Source: Gemmatimonadota bacterium
Lineage (GTDB): Bacteria > Gemmatimonadota > Gemmatimonadetes > Gemmatimonadales > Gemmatimonadaceae
DNA length: 64,000 nucleotides
Direction: 5' to 3'
NCBI GenBank assembly: GCA_016874035.1
Contig: VGVM01000007.1
Location: 1-64,000 of the forward strand
Part shown: piece by piece, positions 34,963 to 47,000 of the stretch
Layout: every line of letters begins with the position of its first letter
Numbering within the stretch: the first letter of the stretch is position 1
The notes under the pieces: model-generated
Database searches by the model: none
The model's input: the letters and a program-made list of their open reading frames with translations, nothing else
Told to the model about the DNA's origin: nothing
Position numbers and translations under genes: made by a program

Positions 34963-35009
34963 GGACGACTCCCGCGGCTGCGGCCGCGTCCCCGTCGCGG
35001 CGGCGCCGA

Positions 35010-35035
35010 CCGGCACCCGGTTTCCGGGATGCCGG
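35010..35035. terminator. Hairpin downstream of the pilB-pilT-pilC operon
   Basis: CCGGCA-CCCGG-TTT-CCGGG-A-TGCCGG, an 11-bp stem with one bulged base, 20 bp after the pilC stop on the minus strand. No U-tract follows, so it is at best a weak intrinsic terminator or an RNA 3'-end stabiliser. Confidence 0.45.
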
Positions 35036-35054
35036 CCGCGCCCGTCGCAGTCGC

Positions 35055-36251
35055 CTATTGCACCGCGTTGATCATGTCGAAGATCGGCAGGTACATGGCC
35101 ACGACCATGCCGCCGACCACGACGCCGAGGAACACGATCATCACGGGCTCGAGCAGCGAGAGCAGGTTGCTGACGGCCGCGTCCACTTCTTCGTCGTAGA
35201 AGTCGGCGATCTTCGAGAGCATCTCGTCCAGGCCGCCGGTCTGCTCGCCGACAGCGATCATCGAGATCACCATGGGCGGGAACACGTTGCTCTTGGACAG
35301 CGGCGCGGAGATCGTGTCACCGCCCGCGATGGACGCACGGCTCGCCATGATCGCGTCCTGGATCACGCGGTTGCCGGCGGTCTTCGCCGTGATCTCGAGC
35401 CCGTCGAGGATGCTCACGCCGGATGAGATCAGCGTGCCCAGCGTGCGCGTGAAGCGCGAGACCGCCGATTTCCGCAGCACGTCCCCCAGCACGGGGAACG
35501 CGAGCATCGCCTTGTCCACCTGCAACTTCCCGTTGGGCGTCGCGTTGTAGCGCTTGAACGCCTGGACCCCGAAGAACGTGCCGAGCCCGATCGCCCACCA
35601 GTAGTTCTGCAGGAACTCGGACATCGCGATCACGATCCGGGTCGGCAGCGGCAGCGCGAGGTTCACGCTCGCGAACATGCTCTGGAACACCGGGATCACG
35701 AAGAGGAGCAGCACACCAACCGCGATGCCGGCCACGCTGGAGATCACGCCGGGGTAGATCATCGCGCCCTTCACCTTCCGGACCAGCGCGTCGTTCTTTT
35801 CCATGAACGTCGCGAGGCGCATCAGGATCGTGTCGAGGATACCGCCGGCCTCACCGGCGGCCACCATGTTGACGTAGAGGTCGCTGAACGCCTTCGGGTG
35901 CTTCGACAGCGCATCGGCCACCGTGTGCCCGGACTCGACGTCAAACACCACCTGGCGGGTGACCGCGGAGAGCGCCTTGTTCTCGGTCTGCTTGGAGAGG
36001 ATGTCGAGCGCCTGCACGAGCGGCAGGCCCGAGTTGATCATGGTCGAGAACTGCCGCGTGAAGATCACGACGTCGCGCATCGGGATCGGGCCCGTCGTCT
36101 TCTGCTTCGCCTTCGCGGCCTCCGCGACCTTCACCACGTTCAGCCGCTGCTTGCGCAGTTGCTGGATGACGTCGTCCTTGTTGGTCGCCTCGATCGTATC
36201 GGTTTTCAGCGCGCCTTTCGCGTCGCGCGCCGTGTACGTAAACGTCGCCAT
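35055..36251 (-). CDS. pilC: Type IV pilus inner-membrane platform protein PilC (GspF family)
   Basis: A 398-residue polytopic protein around which the assembly and retraction ATPases work. It has two GspF domains: FTRQFSTMINSGLPLVQALD (first) and FTRTLGTLISSGVSILDGLE (second). Three hydrophobic segments are visible (VAGIAVGVLLLFVIPVF, WWAIGLGTFFGV, PVMIVFLGVVVGGMVVAMYL). Length is standard. It is the third gene of a pilB-pilT-pilC run with 27- and 47-nt gaps. Confidence 0.95.
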   Translation of the reverse strand: MATFTYTARDAKGALKTDTIEATNKDDVIQQLRKQRLNVVKVAEAAKAKQKTTGPIPMRDVVIFTRQFSTMINSGLPLVQALDILSKQTENKALSAVTRQVVFDVESGHTVADALSKHPKAFSDLYVNMVAAGEAGGILDTILMRLATFMEKNDALVRKVKGAMIYPGVISSVAGIAVGVLLLFVIPVFQSMFASVNLALPLPTRIVIAMSEFLQNYWWAIGLGTFFGVQAFKRYNATPNGKLQVDKAMLAFPVLGDVLRKSAVSRFTRTLGTLISSGVSILDGLEITAKTAGNRVIQDAIMASRASIAGGDTISAPLSKSNVFPPMVISMIAVGEQTGGLDEMLSKIADFYDEEVDAAVSNLLSLLEPVMIVFLGVVVGGMVVAMYLPIFDMINAVQ

Positions 36252-36298
36252 GGTGTCGTGACCTCAGGAAAGCAAAGTCCGTGTCCGCTTCGTCCCGC

Positions 36299-37462
36299 TT
36301 ACCGCTTCAAGCCACCCGTCAACGCGCCGGGAGCCTTGGGATCCTTGATGCCGGTGTCGGCCTCCATCGGGCTCTCGCCGATCAAGCGGAGGAACTCGTT
36401 GGGCTCGCTCGACACGCGCACGCATTCGTCCTTGTCCACTTCCTTCGCCATATACAACTGGTAGAGCGCATCGTTCAACGTCTGCATGCCGTGCTTCTTG
36501 CCGGCCTGCATCGCCGAGTAGATCTGGTGGATCTTGTCGTCGCGGATCATCGCGCGGATCGCCGGCGTGACCACGAGGATCTCGCAGGCCATGGCGCGCC
36601 CCTTGCCCGACTTCTTCGGCAGCAGCGTCTGCGTCACGATGCCCTCGAGCACGAATGACAGCTGCGCGCGCACCTGCGACTGCTGGTGGCTCGGGAAGAC
36701 GTCAATGATACGATTGATGGACTCGGCCGCTGAGTTCGTATGCAGCGTGGCGAAGGCCAAGTGGCCCGTCTCGGCGATCGTCAGGCCCGCATGGATGGTC
36801 TCCATGTCGCGCATTTCGCCGACGAGCACGACGTCCGGGTCCTGTCGCAGCGCGTACTTGAGTGCGGCGCCGAACGACTTCGTGTCCGTGCCGACCTCGC
36901 GCTGGTTGATGATGCAGTTCTGGTGCTTGTAGATGAACTCGATCGGGTCTTCGACCGTGATGATGTGTCCCTTCCACTCGCGGTTGATCTTGTCGATCAT
37001 GGCCGCCAGGGTGGTGGACTTGCCGGAGCCGGTCGGCCCCGTCACGAGCACGAGCCCGCGCGGCTTCTCCGTGAACTTGATGATCGCGGGCGGGAGCTTG
37101 AGCTGGTCGGCGGTCTTGATGGAGATCGGGATCTGCCGCATGACCATCGAGACACACCCACGCTGCTTGAAGCAGTTGCCGCGGAATCGCGCCAGGTTCT
37201 GGATGCCGAACGAGAAGTCGAGCTCGTCCTCCATCTCGAAGCGCTTCTTCTGCTGTTCCGTCAGCACCGAGTACGCGATCTGCAGCGTGTCCTTGGGCGT
37301 GAGCACGTAGCTGTTCTTCGACGACGTGATATCGCCGTCCACGCGCATCTTCGCGCATTCGCCCGCCGTGATGTGCAGGTCGGAGGCGCCGCGCTCGATC
37401 ATCTCCTCGAGGAGGGCGCGCAGGTTCACGGTCTGTTGCGGGGCGGCAGCGGGGGCGGTCAT
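36299..37462 (-). CDS. pilT: Type IV pilus retraction ATPase PilT
   Basis: A 387-residue cytoplasmic hexameric ATPase that depolymerises the pilus. Walker A GPTGSGKST is at 142-150, the Asp box is in ITVEDPIEFIYKH, Walker B is LVGEMRDMETI and the His box is TGHLAFATLHTNSA. The PilT-specific AIRNLIRE motif appears as AIRAMIRDDK. The N-terminus ASDLHITAG is typical. Retraction gives twitching motility and DNA uptake. Confidence 0.96.
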   Translation of the reverse strand: MTAPAAAPQQTVNLRALLEEMIERGASDLHITAGECAKMRVDGDITSSKNSYVLTPKDTLQIAYSVLTEQQKKRFEMEDELDFSFGIQNLARFRGNCFKQRGCVSMVMRQIPISIKTADQLKLPPAIIKFTEKPRGLVLVTGPTGSGKSTTLAAMIDKINREWKGHIITVEDPIEFIYKHQNCIINQREVGTDTKSFGAALKYALRQDPDVVLVGEMRDMETIHAGLTIAETGHLAFATLHTNSAAESINRIIDVFPSHQQSQVRAQLSFVLEGIVTQTLLPKKSGKGRAMACEILVVTPAIRAMIRDDKIHQIYSAMQAGKKHGMQTLNDALYQLYMAKEVDKDECVRVSSEPNEFLRLIGESPMEADTGIKDPKAPGALTGGLKR

Positions 37463-37489
37463 TGCGAATTCGTGATGAGTGAGTGGGTA

Positions 37490-39322
<1,833 letters not shown>

Positions 39323-39436
39323 CGCTTCGCTGGACCGTCCCGCTCAGGTAAAGCCGGTGAAAAGAGGGGCTGCCGCACAACTATAAGTGGCGCCCCCTGT
39401 GGGTTCGGGTGAAGCTGGGCGGGGGCTAGGGGTGTG

Positions 39437-40006
39437 TCAAGGACGGCGGGAGGGTTGCCATTCGCTGCGCCGGGGCTCCCGGAACGCACCGGCGGGCGGT
39501 GGCCGAAACGGTCCCGCCGAAAAGGTCACCTTGCCCGCCAGCTTTCCGGCGAGCGACGGACCGATCCCCTTCACGCGCTGGAGCCCTTCGAGCGAGCCGA
39601 ACGGGCCGAGCGCAGCCCGATCGGCGACGATCCGACCCGCCAGCGCCGGCCCGATCCCCGGGAGCGACTCGATGGACTCGGCGGACGCGACGTCGAGGTT
39701 GATCGGCGCGGCGGGTTCGTCCGGTCGGCTGGACGCAGCGATGGCGGCACCGCGTTTCCGGCCTGCGCTCTGGCTGGCTGACTTTCGGCTCCCGCCGGAC
39801 TGCCGCGCCTCACGGGCGACCCGCGCCGAGTCTCGCTGGGCGCGCGCGGAATCCACGGCGGCGATTTGTCGGTCCAGCGCCGCGACCGCGGCGGCGGTCG
39901 GTGGAAGCGCCTGGTGCGTCCTCGCGCGGACCGCGCGCACACCGATACCCAGTGCGCCGATTCCGGCAATGAAAAGCAGGGCGTGGCGCTCGGCGGTTGT
40001 GGGCAT
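39437..40006 (-). CDS. ComEA-like helix-hairpin-helix protein
   Basis: About 189 residues. An N-terminal membrane anchor (ALLFIAGIGALGIGVRAV) precedes an Arg/Ser/Ala-rich linker. A C-terminal (HhH)2 domain reads INLDVASAESIESLPGIGPA, then LAGRIVADRAALGPFGSLEG and LQRVKGIGPSLAGKLAGKV. This is the ComEA fold, which binds incoming DNA in the periplasm during natural transformation. The linker is longer than usual. ATG 40006 is used; ATG 40021 adds five residues. Placement just upstream of pilB on the same strand supports a pilus-based DNA uptake role. Confidence 0.82.
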   Translation of the reverse strand: MPTTAERHALLFIAGIGALGIGVRAVRARTHQALPPTAAAVAALDRQIAAVDSARAQRDSARVAREARQSGGSRKSASQSAGRKRGAAIAASSRPDEPAAPINLDVASAESIESLPGIGPALAGRIVADRAALGPFGSLEGLQRVKGIGPSLAGKLAGKVTFSAGPFRPPPAGAFREPRRSEWQPSRRP

Positions 40007-40092
40007 GGGCCCACGATGCACTGCCTGCCGCCCGGGTGCGTTACCGAAAGTGACCGGGAGGGATCAAATCGTTGCCGGACGGCCGCGGGGTC

Positions 40093-41022
40093 CTACCGCA
40101 ACAGCGCCATCGCGACATCCCCCACCACCTGCAGCGACGCCTTGCTCACCTTCGACAGGTCGTCGCCCATCGTGTGGTGCCACTCGTAGTCGATATCAAT
40201 GACGTCAATCACGCGCAGCCCCGCAGCGATCAGCGGGTAGTGATCATCCGTGATGGTGTAGTCCCGCATATCCGGCCGGAAATACTTGTCGTAACCAAGC
40301 TCCTTGGCCTTCGCCCAAACCCGCTGCACCACCTCCGGCGCGTTCTGCGCCGAGTACATCTCCTGCGGGAGGTTCAGGTCGGCATCGCCGATCATGTCCC
40401 ACACCACGCCGAACAGCGGCTTGTAACCCGGGTCCGGCAGGTTCTTCGCGAAATACGTGGAACCGATGAGCACGTCCACATCGGGACTGAACGTGCCGTA
40501 GTCCTCGCCGTCCACGAACAGCAAATCCACGCCGAACGCAGGCGGAGCCTTCTGCAGCGCCTCGGCGACGGCGATCAGCAGCGCAACGCCGCTTGCCCCG
40601 TCATTCGCCCCGGGAATCGGCGACTTGTGGTTCGCCGGATCCAGGTCGCGGTCCGCATTCGGCCGCGTGTCCCAGTGCGCGACGTACAGGATGCGCCCGG
40701 CGACGCCCGGGTTGATCCGTGCGAGGATGTTGCGCTGCGGGATCTGCTTGCCGGTCGCCAGCGTGTGCTGCCACTTCTGCTCGGTCACGGTCGCGCCGGC
40801 GGCCTTCACCTTGGCGACGATCCAGTCGCCGGTCTTCTGCCACCCAGGTGTGCCCGGCACGCGCGGCCCGAACGCCACCTGTTGGCGCACATAGCTCATC
40901 GCGGAATCGGCGTTGAACTCGCTCGCGCGCGCGCCACCGGCGGCCTGAGCGTCGCCACCGCCGGAACACGCCAGCGCCGGGGCCGCCAGCAGCGCGAATG
41001 CACCGAGTAGTCGTGCGATCAT
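40093..41022 (-). CDS. Type II glutaminyl-peptide cyclotransferase-like M28 protein (lipoprotein)
   Basis: A 309-residue zinc enzyme anchored by a lipobox (APALAC, Cys 19). It probably converts N-terminal Gln of exported proteins to pyroglutamate. Zinc and active-site positions are AHWDTRP (His116), GANDGASG (Asp141), VDGEDYG (Glu173/Asp174), DMIGDADLNLP, DDHYPL (His261) and YEWHHTMGDD (His282/283). The DMIGD, DDHxP and HTM-D elements match glutaminyl cyclases rather than ordinary M28 aminopeptidases. Bacteroidetes type II cyclases share the AHWD and GEDYG-like segments, as I recall them. Its ATG overlaps the TGA of the sprA-like gene by 4 nt, so the two are coupled. Confidence 0.78.
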   Translation of the reverse strand: MIARLLGAFALLAAPALACSGGGDAQAAGGARASEFNADSAMSYVRQQVAFGPRVPGTPGWQKTGDWIVAKVKAAGATVTEQKWQHTLATGKQIPQRNILARINPGVAGRILYVAHWDTRPNADRDLDPANHKSPIPGANDGASGVALLIAVAEALQKAPPAFGVDLLFVDGEDYGTFSPDVDVLIGSTYFAKNLPDPGYKPLFGVVWDMIGDADLNLPQEMYSAQNAPEVVQRVWAKAKELGYDKYFRPDMRDYTITDDHYPLIAAGLRVIDVIDIDYEWHHTMGDDLSKVSKASLQVVGDVAMALLR

Positions 41023-44000
41023 CGAAGCTCTCCCGCGAAATATGCGATCTGCAGCACTGCCGAAAACACGACCTGCGAGATGCGCCGGTTGGCGTTGACG
41101 TCGAACGTGATGATCCGCGCGCCCTGCAGGGAAAACGTCAGGTTCTCGGCGACGTCCGTGTCCGCGTTGAAGCTAATGGCCTCGCGACCCGCATCGGCGA
41201 GGCGACTCTTCAGCGCACCGGACGACGTGTTGCCGATCGTCTCGACGAACCCAACTGTTGTTGCGCGCTGGTAGGAAAGCCGGGTGCGCAGGCCACTCCG
41301 CAGTTCCCACTCGGCCGGCAGCTTGAATGCCCGCACGATGTCAGCGCCGACGTCGCGCGTGGTCGTCTCCAGGCGGCTTCCCGGCATCGAGTCAGTCCGC
41401 ACGCTCGTCGCCAGCGATGCGCCCGTCGTGAGCGCGCCGCCGTCGTTCCACGCCACGGCGATCGAGACCGGGTAGCTCAGCGAGCTGCCCGAGCGCAGGT
41501 CGCGTATGCCGGCCCGGCTGCCGGGCGCGATGCTGCGCTGCCGTGTCGCGACCAGCCGCGCAGTTGTCGTGATGCTCGCCACAACCGGGTTTACCCCGCC
41601 CGGTCGGACGGTGTTGCGGAACGACAACTCCGGAAGCGTGGTGAGCTCACCGTCCACGATCACCTGTGACTTGTCCGGGCGGCGCAGCCAGTTTCGCGTG
41701 CTCAGTCGCTGCGTTCGCACATCGAGCGTGCTTCCGAACGGCAGGCGGAATCCCGTGGCAATCGCGACCTGGGCGTTGCTGGCGGCCGTGGTTGCGAGGA
41801 AGCCGCCGTCCGCGAGGAACCGGTCCTCGCCCCCGAAGCCCAGCTGCAAACCGAGTCCGGGCGTGCGCGGCGTGCCGTCGAACGCGGACGTCAGCGTGCG
41901 ATTCAGCGATATGTCCACCGGCAGCATCGCGCGGTCGAGGAATCGCCTGCGCGCCGAGTCGCCGGGCGTTCCGGACGCCGCGCCGAGACGCGCGAAGTCC
42001 AGCGCGAACCCGACATTCAGGACCTGGCTCGCGTTGACACGGCGCGGCAGCCGCAGGGCGCCGGTGGTGTCGCCTTCGCGCAGGAGTACCCGCGCATTCG
42101 GGTCGCGCAGGTGGCCGTAGCTCGTCGTGAAATCGGCGCGCGGCCTGAGCCACCCGGTGAGCACCGGCGCCAGCGCGTACGTCGAGGTGACAGCGCGCTC
42201 CCGCTCGAGGCCCGCATCCAGGCCGAGCAACGACGAGCGCTCGGCCGAAGCCACGCGCGCCGTCAGGGTGGAATCGCCGTAGTCCACGAGGTCGCGCGTG
42301 CTCGACACTTCCCATCGCGCGCTGAGCGCGTCGAAGGGCCGGAGTTCGATCGCCGAGCTGTTGCGCCACGCGTTGGTGCGCCCGTCGGTCGTGCGGCGCG
42401 GATCGCGCGGCGACGGCGCGACGGTCAGGAAGTTCGCGCGCGACTCGTCAATCGCCATGTAGTTCCCGCTCGCGCGGAACGACGCCGGCTGCAGTCGCGG
42501 GCGGGCGTCGCGCATCGCGCGGGCGATTTCGGACCCGCCAAGCCAACGCGGCAATCGGTCGAACGCCTTGGTCCACCACGCCGGCATCGCGCCCGCCGGC
42601 GAGTCCCCGCCAATCGCATAGTCAACGCCGGCATTCAGTCGGCCCTGATCCGCTTCCTGGAACTCGGAGCGGCTCGTCGTGCCCGCGGCGCCGAAGTTCG
42701 CGCTCACGTGGTTCACGAGCGGTGCGATCCAGCCGCCGGCCAACGGCGAGGCGCGACGGACGCTGAGCGCGACACCGGTCGTTCGCTGCTCCGGCGTTCG
42801 CAGCGCCGCGATGTCCTCGGCGCGAACGTCCGAGCGCGTCAGGAACTCCGGCGTCGTGCTGCCCCGCCCGGCCGTGAACGTCAGCGGCGCCGCCCAGCCG
42901 CTCGTGCCGGGGAGCAGGCGATCGAGTCGCACGGTGCCGCTGACGTCAACCTGTTGATCCGTCAGGTACGTCGGCGCCTCCGCGAGCTGGCGGAAGTTCG
43001 GGTCACGACGCGAAACGCCGACGCGAATCTCGGCCAGGTCACCGAGGTTCCCCCGGACGCCGACCTGCCCCGCGTACCCCGGCGTCGCGACGATTTCCGC
43101 GAGCCGGATGTCGTTGACCCATACCTCGGCGGTGTCCGCAAACGAGAGTCGCCCTGCGCCGGTGCCGGCGGAATCCACGCGCACCATGCCCACCGCGAGC
43201 TCCTGCACGGCCGTGAGGTTCGGCGGCGCAACCACCGCGTCCGCGGCATAGACGATGTACCCGCCGGAGCAGGCCGCGCGGCGTCCGACCGTGCCCGCCG
43301 GCACGCCGCTCGCGGCGATCAGCGCGAGATCGGCTCCGGTGCAGGCCAGTGAGTCGGGCCGTCCCTGCAGGTAGCTGTTCTCGAGTTGCGCGCGCAGGGC
43401 GTACAGGCGGTCAAAATCCACGCGCAGCTCGGGCAACCATGCGGCCTGCGTCGCGCCGACGCCGGCCGTCGTGCGATACGCGTAGAACGAGTTTGCGTCG
43501 CGCCCGATCTTCACGAAGAACTGGAGCTCCCCGCCCTGCCCCCAGCCGTTGCCGCGACCGCGCGCCCACACGCGCAGCTCGCGATACTGGCGAAAGTTCC
43601 GCGCCCCCTCAGGGAACCGGTACACGGCCTCGGCGCGCTCCAGCGGGCGGAGTCCGGTTGCCGTGAGCCGCATGGCATGTTCGTTCACCACGACGCGCTC
43701 GGTCTCGAGCCCGGTGATGGGTCGCTCCGCGCCCTCCACGACGCCGGGTGGCGACTGGTAGCCGAGCGCGCTGAGCGAGTCCTGCGTGCCGATGGACGAC
43801 GCGAACACGAACCCCGCGCCGGCGCGCTCGCCCGCGACGCCCGTGAGCGTGCGATCCGACCGCTTGAGCCACGCCGCGCCCGCGAGGCGGAGGCGCGTCA
43901 CCACCAGCTGCGAGAACTCACCGTCAGCCAGCGTCTCACCCGAGAGCACCGTCATGCGCAGCGCGCGCACGCGACTGAGCGACGGACCGCCGTTGATCGT

Positions 44001-47000
44001 GTCGTGCGGCGCCGCCACCGGAAGACGCACGAGCACCCAGCACTGCCTCGGAGCCGCGGCCCCGAGCGAATCGTTCGGCGCCGGGATGCAGCCGCCGACC
44101 CGCGACCACGATCGCGAATCGGAGAGGTCGCTCACATACCGGAACACGCGCTCACGCTCGCGCTGCGCCGCGTCGAAGTTGAGCACGTTGTCCGCGTCAA
44201 TGTCCCACTCGTCAAGGCGACCGTTCGCGACGGTGCAGTTGGTCCGCGTGTCGCCAAGCCGCGCGATGCTGAGGTTGCCGCGCTGGCACAGCGGCACGCG
44301 CAACTGGATCCCCGTGGAGTCCGGCGACGTGACGAACAGCCGCGGCACGACGTCGCCGGGAAGCCCGATGTCGTCCTTTTGCTGGTTGAACGCCCGGCTG
44401 AACGCATCGCGTTCCGATTGCAGCGTGTCGCGCCCGACCACCGCGCGCCCGCTCCACACCGAGTCGCGCCCCGCGGACGTCGGGATCACCGAGAGTTGCG
44501 TGGGGACGATGGCCACGCCGTTCTCGCTCACGTCGCCAAGGTCGAGGATCACCGTCGGGTTTCGGCGACGCCGCACGACCGTGGTGTCCACCAGCGCCCA
44601 GAACTCGAGCGTCTCCTTCCCGATCAGGTTCACGCCCGACGCAGCGCCGAGCACCTGTCGGATCGAGCGCCAGCGACGGCCCACGGGCGCGTTCGAGATG
44701 CGCCAGCGGTGTCGCCGGGTGGCATCGTCGTACACGCCGCCGATCGAGAGCGGATACAGCGTCAGCCAGAGCGCGCGTTCAGGCTGTTCGATTCCGCCGC
44801 CGGCGAGTTTCGTCTGCGGGTCAATCTGCTGGAGCGTGAAGCTGACGACGCTGTCGCGCACGGTGCGGCCGTTCGTCTGCCAGGCCATCGTGGACGCGCG
44901 CGACACGTCGAAGGCCGCCCCGCCGAATCGCGTGGCGAGGTTGCGCCCGAGCGCCGGCTGGCTGCTGTACGACCACGCCTCGTCCTCGAGGCGCAGCGTG
45001 AGCGCGCCGTCGCTCTCGAACGACTCGAGGTATGCCTCACCCGAGCGCCCCGCGAGCGGCCGGCTGGTCGCGAACTCGGCCTCGAATCGGAGCCCCGACG
45101 GTGTCGCGGACTCGCGCCCCGTGAGCCGCTGCAACGCGCGATCCCAGGACGCGACGGGGACGTGGAACGCACCGCTCAGCCCCGCGACGATCGCGGATTC
45201 ATCCGCGAACCCGAGCTGCGGCCGCGTGAACGCCGAGTGCTGCCGCTGCCCGATCGCGATGAAGTTCAGCGAACCGCGGGAGAAGGCCCACTCCGACGCG
45301 ACGCCGAAGATGCTCGTCGGCGTGGACACGAACAGCGGTGTCTCCTCGAAGCGCACCGTCACTTGCCGCGCGCGCGCGTCGAGCGAGTCGCTGCGCAGGA
45401 TGGTGACGCGACCGAGGTCGTAGTCCACGAGGTAATCCGTGTTGCGCCTGAGCACGCGGCCGTCGTCGAGCACGATGCGCTCCGAGTTCGGGCGAAGCTG
45501 CGTGGAGCCGAGTGCGAGGGTCCACGCGTCCGTCCCCGCGTCGGACTCGAACCGCAGGCGCAGCTTGTACATCGGCTGCGGATGACGGACCGAGTACAGG
45601 TCCTCGTTCGGCGTGACGTAGATCGCGTCGTTCGAGGGATTGCCAAGGTCGCTCGCGAGCCCCGCGCGCGCGAAAGGCTGGAGCGACGGGAAGACCAGGA
45701 ACCGCTCGCGCACGACCGTCGGTGCCGCCGAACCGGTCACCGCCAGCACCGGGTCGCCCCGCCTGGGCCAGATGCGACCCTCGGCGTCGAACTCCGTCGG
45801 CACGCCGCTGCGGTGCATCCCGAAGAGCTGGAGGAACGTCGCGGACGAGCCCGAACGCGGCGTCTCCTGGTCGAACGTGCCGCCGCTCGCGATCGTGAGC
45901 TGGATCGTCTCGCGGCGGATGTCCTCGCCACCCACGCGGTACGCGGCGCGAATCTCCCGCGCGAACGCGGCGTCGCCGGGGCGAACGTTCGGATCCCAGA
46001 TCAGGTGCGCCAGTTGCTCGCGGGAGTCCACCCGAATGAGGTCGGGCGTGCCGCCGGCCGTCGCCACCACCGTTTCCTGTCCGGCCACGCGCACGGTGTA
46101 CGCCGCAACGAGCCGCTCCTTGTTCGGGTCCAGCGGCTGCGCGAGCGCGACCCAGAGCTGCGAGGGGTCCATGTAGTAGTCCACGTTCTCGCGCAGCGGT
46201 TCGTACACCGGCCCGCGCCGCGACTCGGGATCGCCGATCAGCGTGAACTGCGGACCGTTCGGGTTGGGCGGTTGTCCGCCGATCAGCAGGCGGTAGAGCG
46301 TGACGCGCACGGGGCGCGCGGAATCCGGCAGCGCTGCGGCCGCCCGCTGCAACGCCGCACCGTCGAGCACGTCAATGTTCGGGTAGCCGCGCAGCCGGCG
46401 CGGGTCCACGACGAAGAAGAACCGCCGCGCCTCGATCGTGTAGTCGTCAATGTCGAGCGCCCCGGCCTGCGCGCCCGTGCCGCCCACCGTGAACACCCGG
46501 TCGCGCTGCACGATGCCCTTTTGCTCCGCGGCGATTGCGCGGACGCTGAGGCGACCGAACTTCGCCATCGCCTGGATGCCGTAGTTCCCCTGCGGGATGC
46601 CGCTCGTGATGTACCGGGACGCCGGCGCGTCGAAGCCGACGTTCCCGACCTCGACCCGCTGCAGCCATTCGCCGGGTTTGCCCTCGTACGCGAGCGCCAA
46701 CACGTTCGACCCGTCCACTTCGCGGCGGGAGTCGTAGTCCACGCGCGTCGCAAAGCGGTCCACCGTGCCGCCCATCCTGAGCCCGAACTGGAACTCCGGC
46801 GACGGCTGGAACCGTCCGCGGCAGTTCGCGCCGAGCGCCGTGAACTGGCTGGCGGTACAGCGCTCGTTGCGGGTGCGTTCCGTGCGGAACTCGAGGCGGG
46901 CGTCAAACTGCAGGCCGAGGTCACTGCCCGGGCCGAACAGGCGGGCGAAGAGCGAGTCGGCGGCGGACCGTGCGGAATCGCGTGACGCCGGGGCACGGGA

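Noticed and set aside
43386-46985. 1,199-codon open frame on the plus strand
   Set aside because: It is the mirror of the sprA-like gene. Its translation is Arg/His/Glu-rich and low in complexity, as expected for the antisense of high-GC coding DNA.
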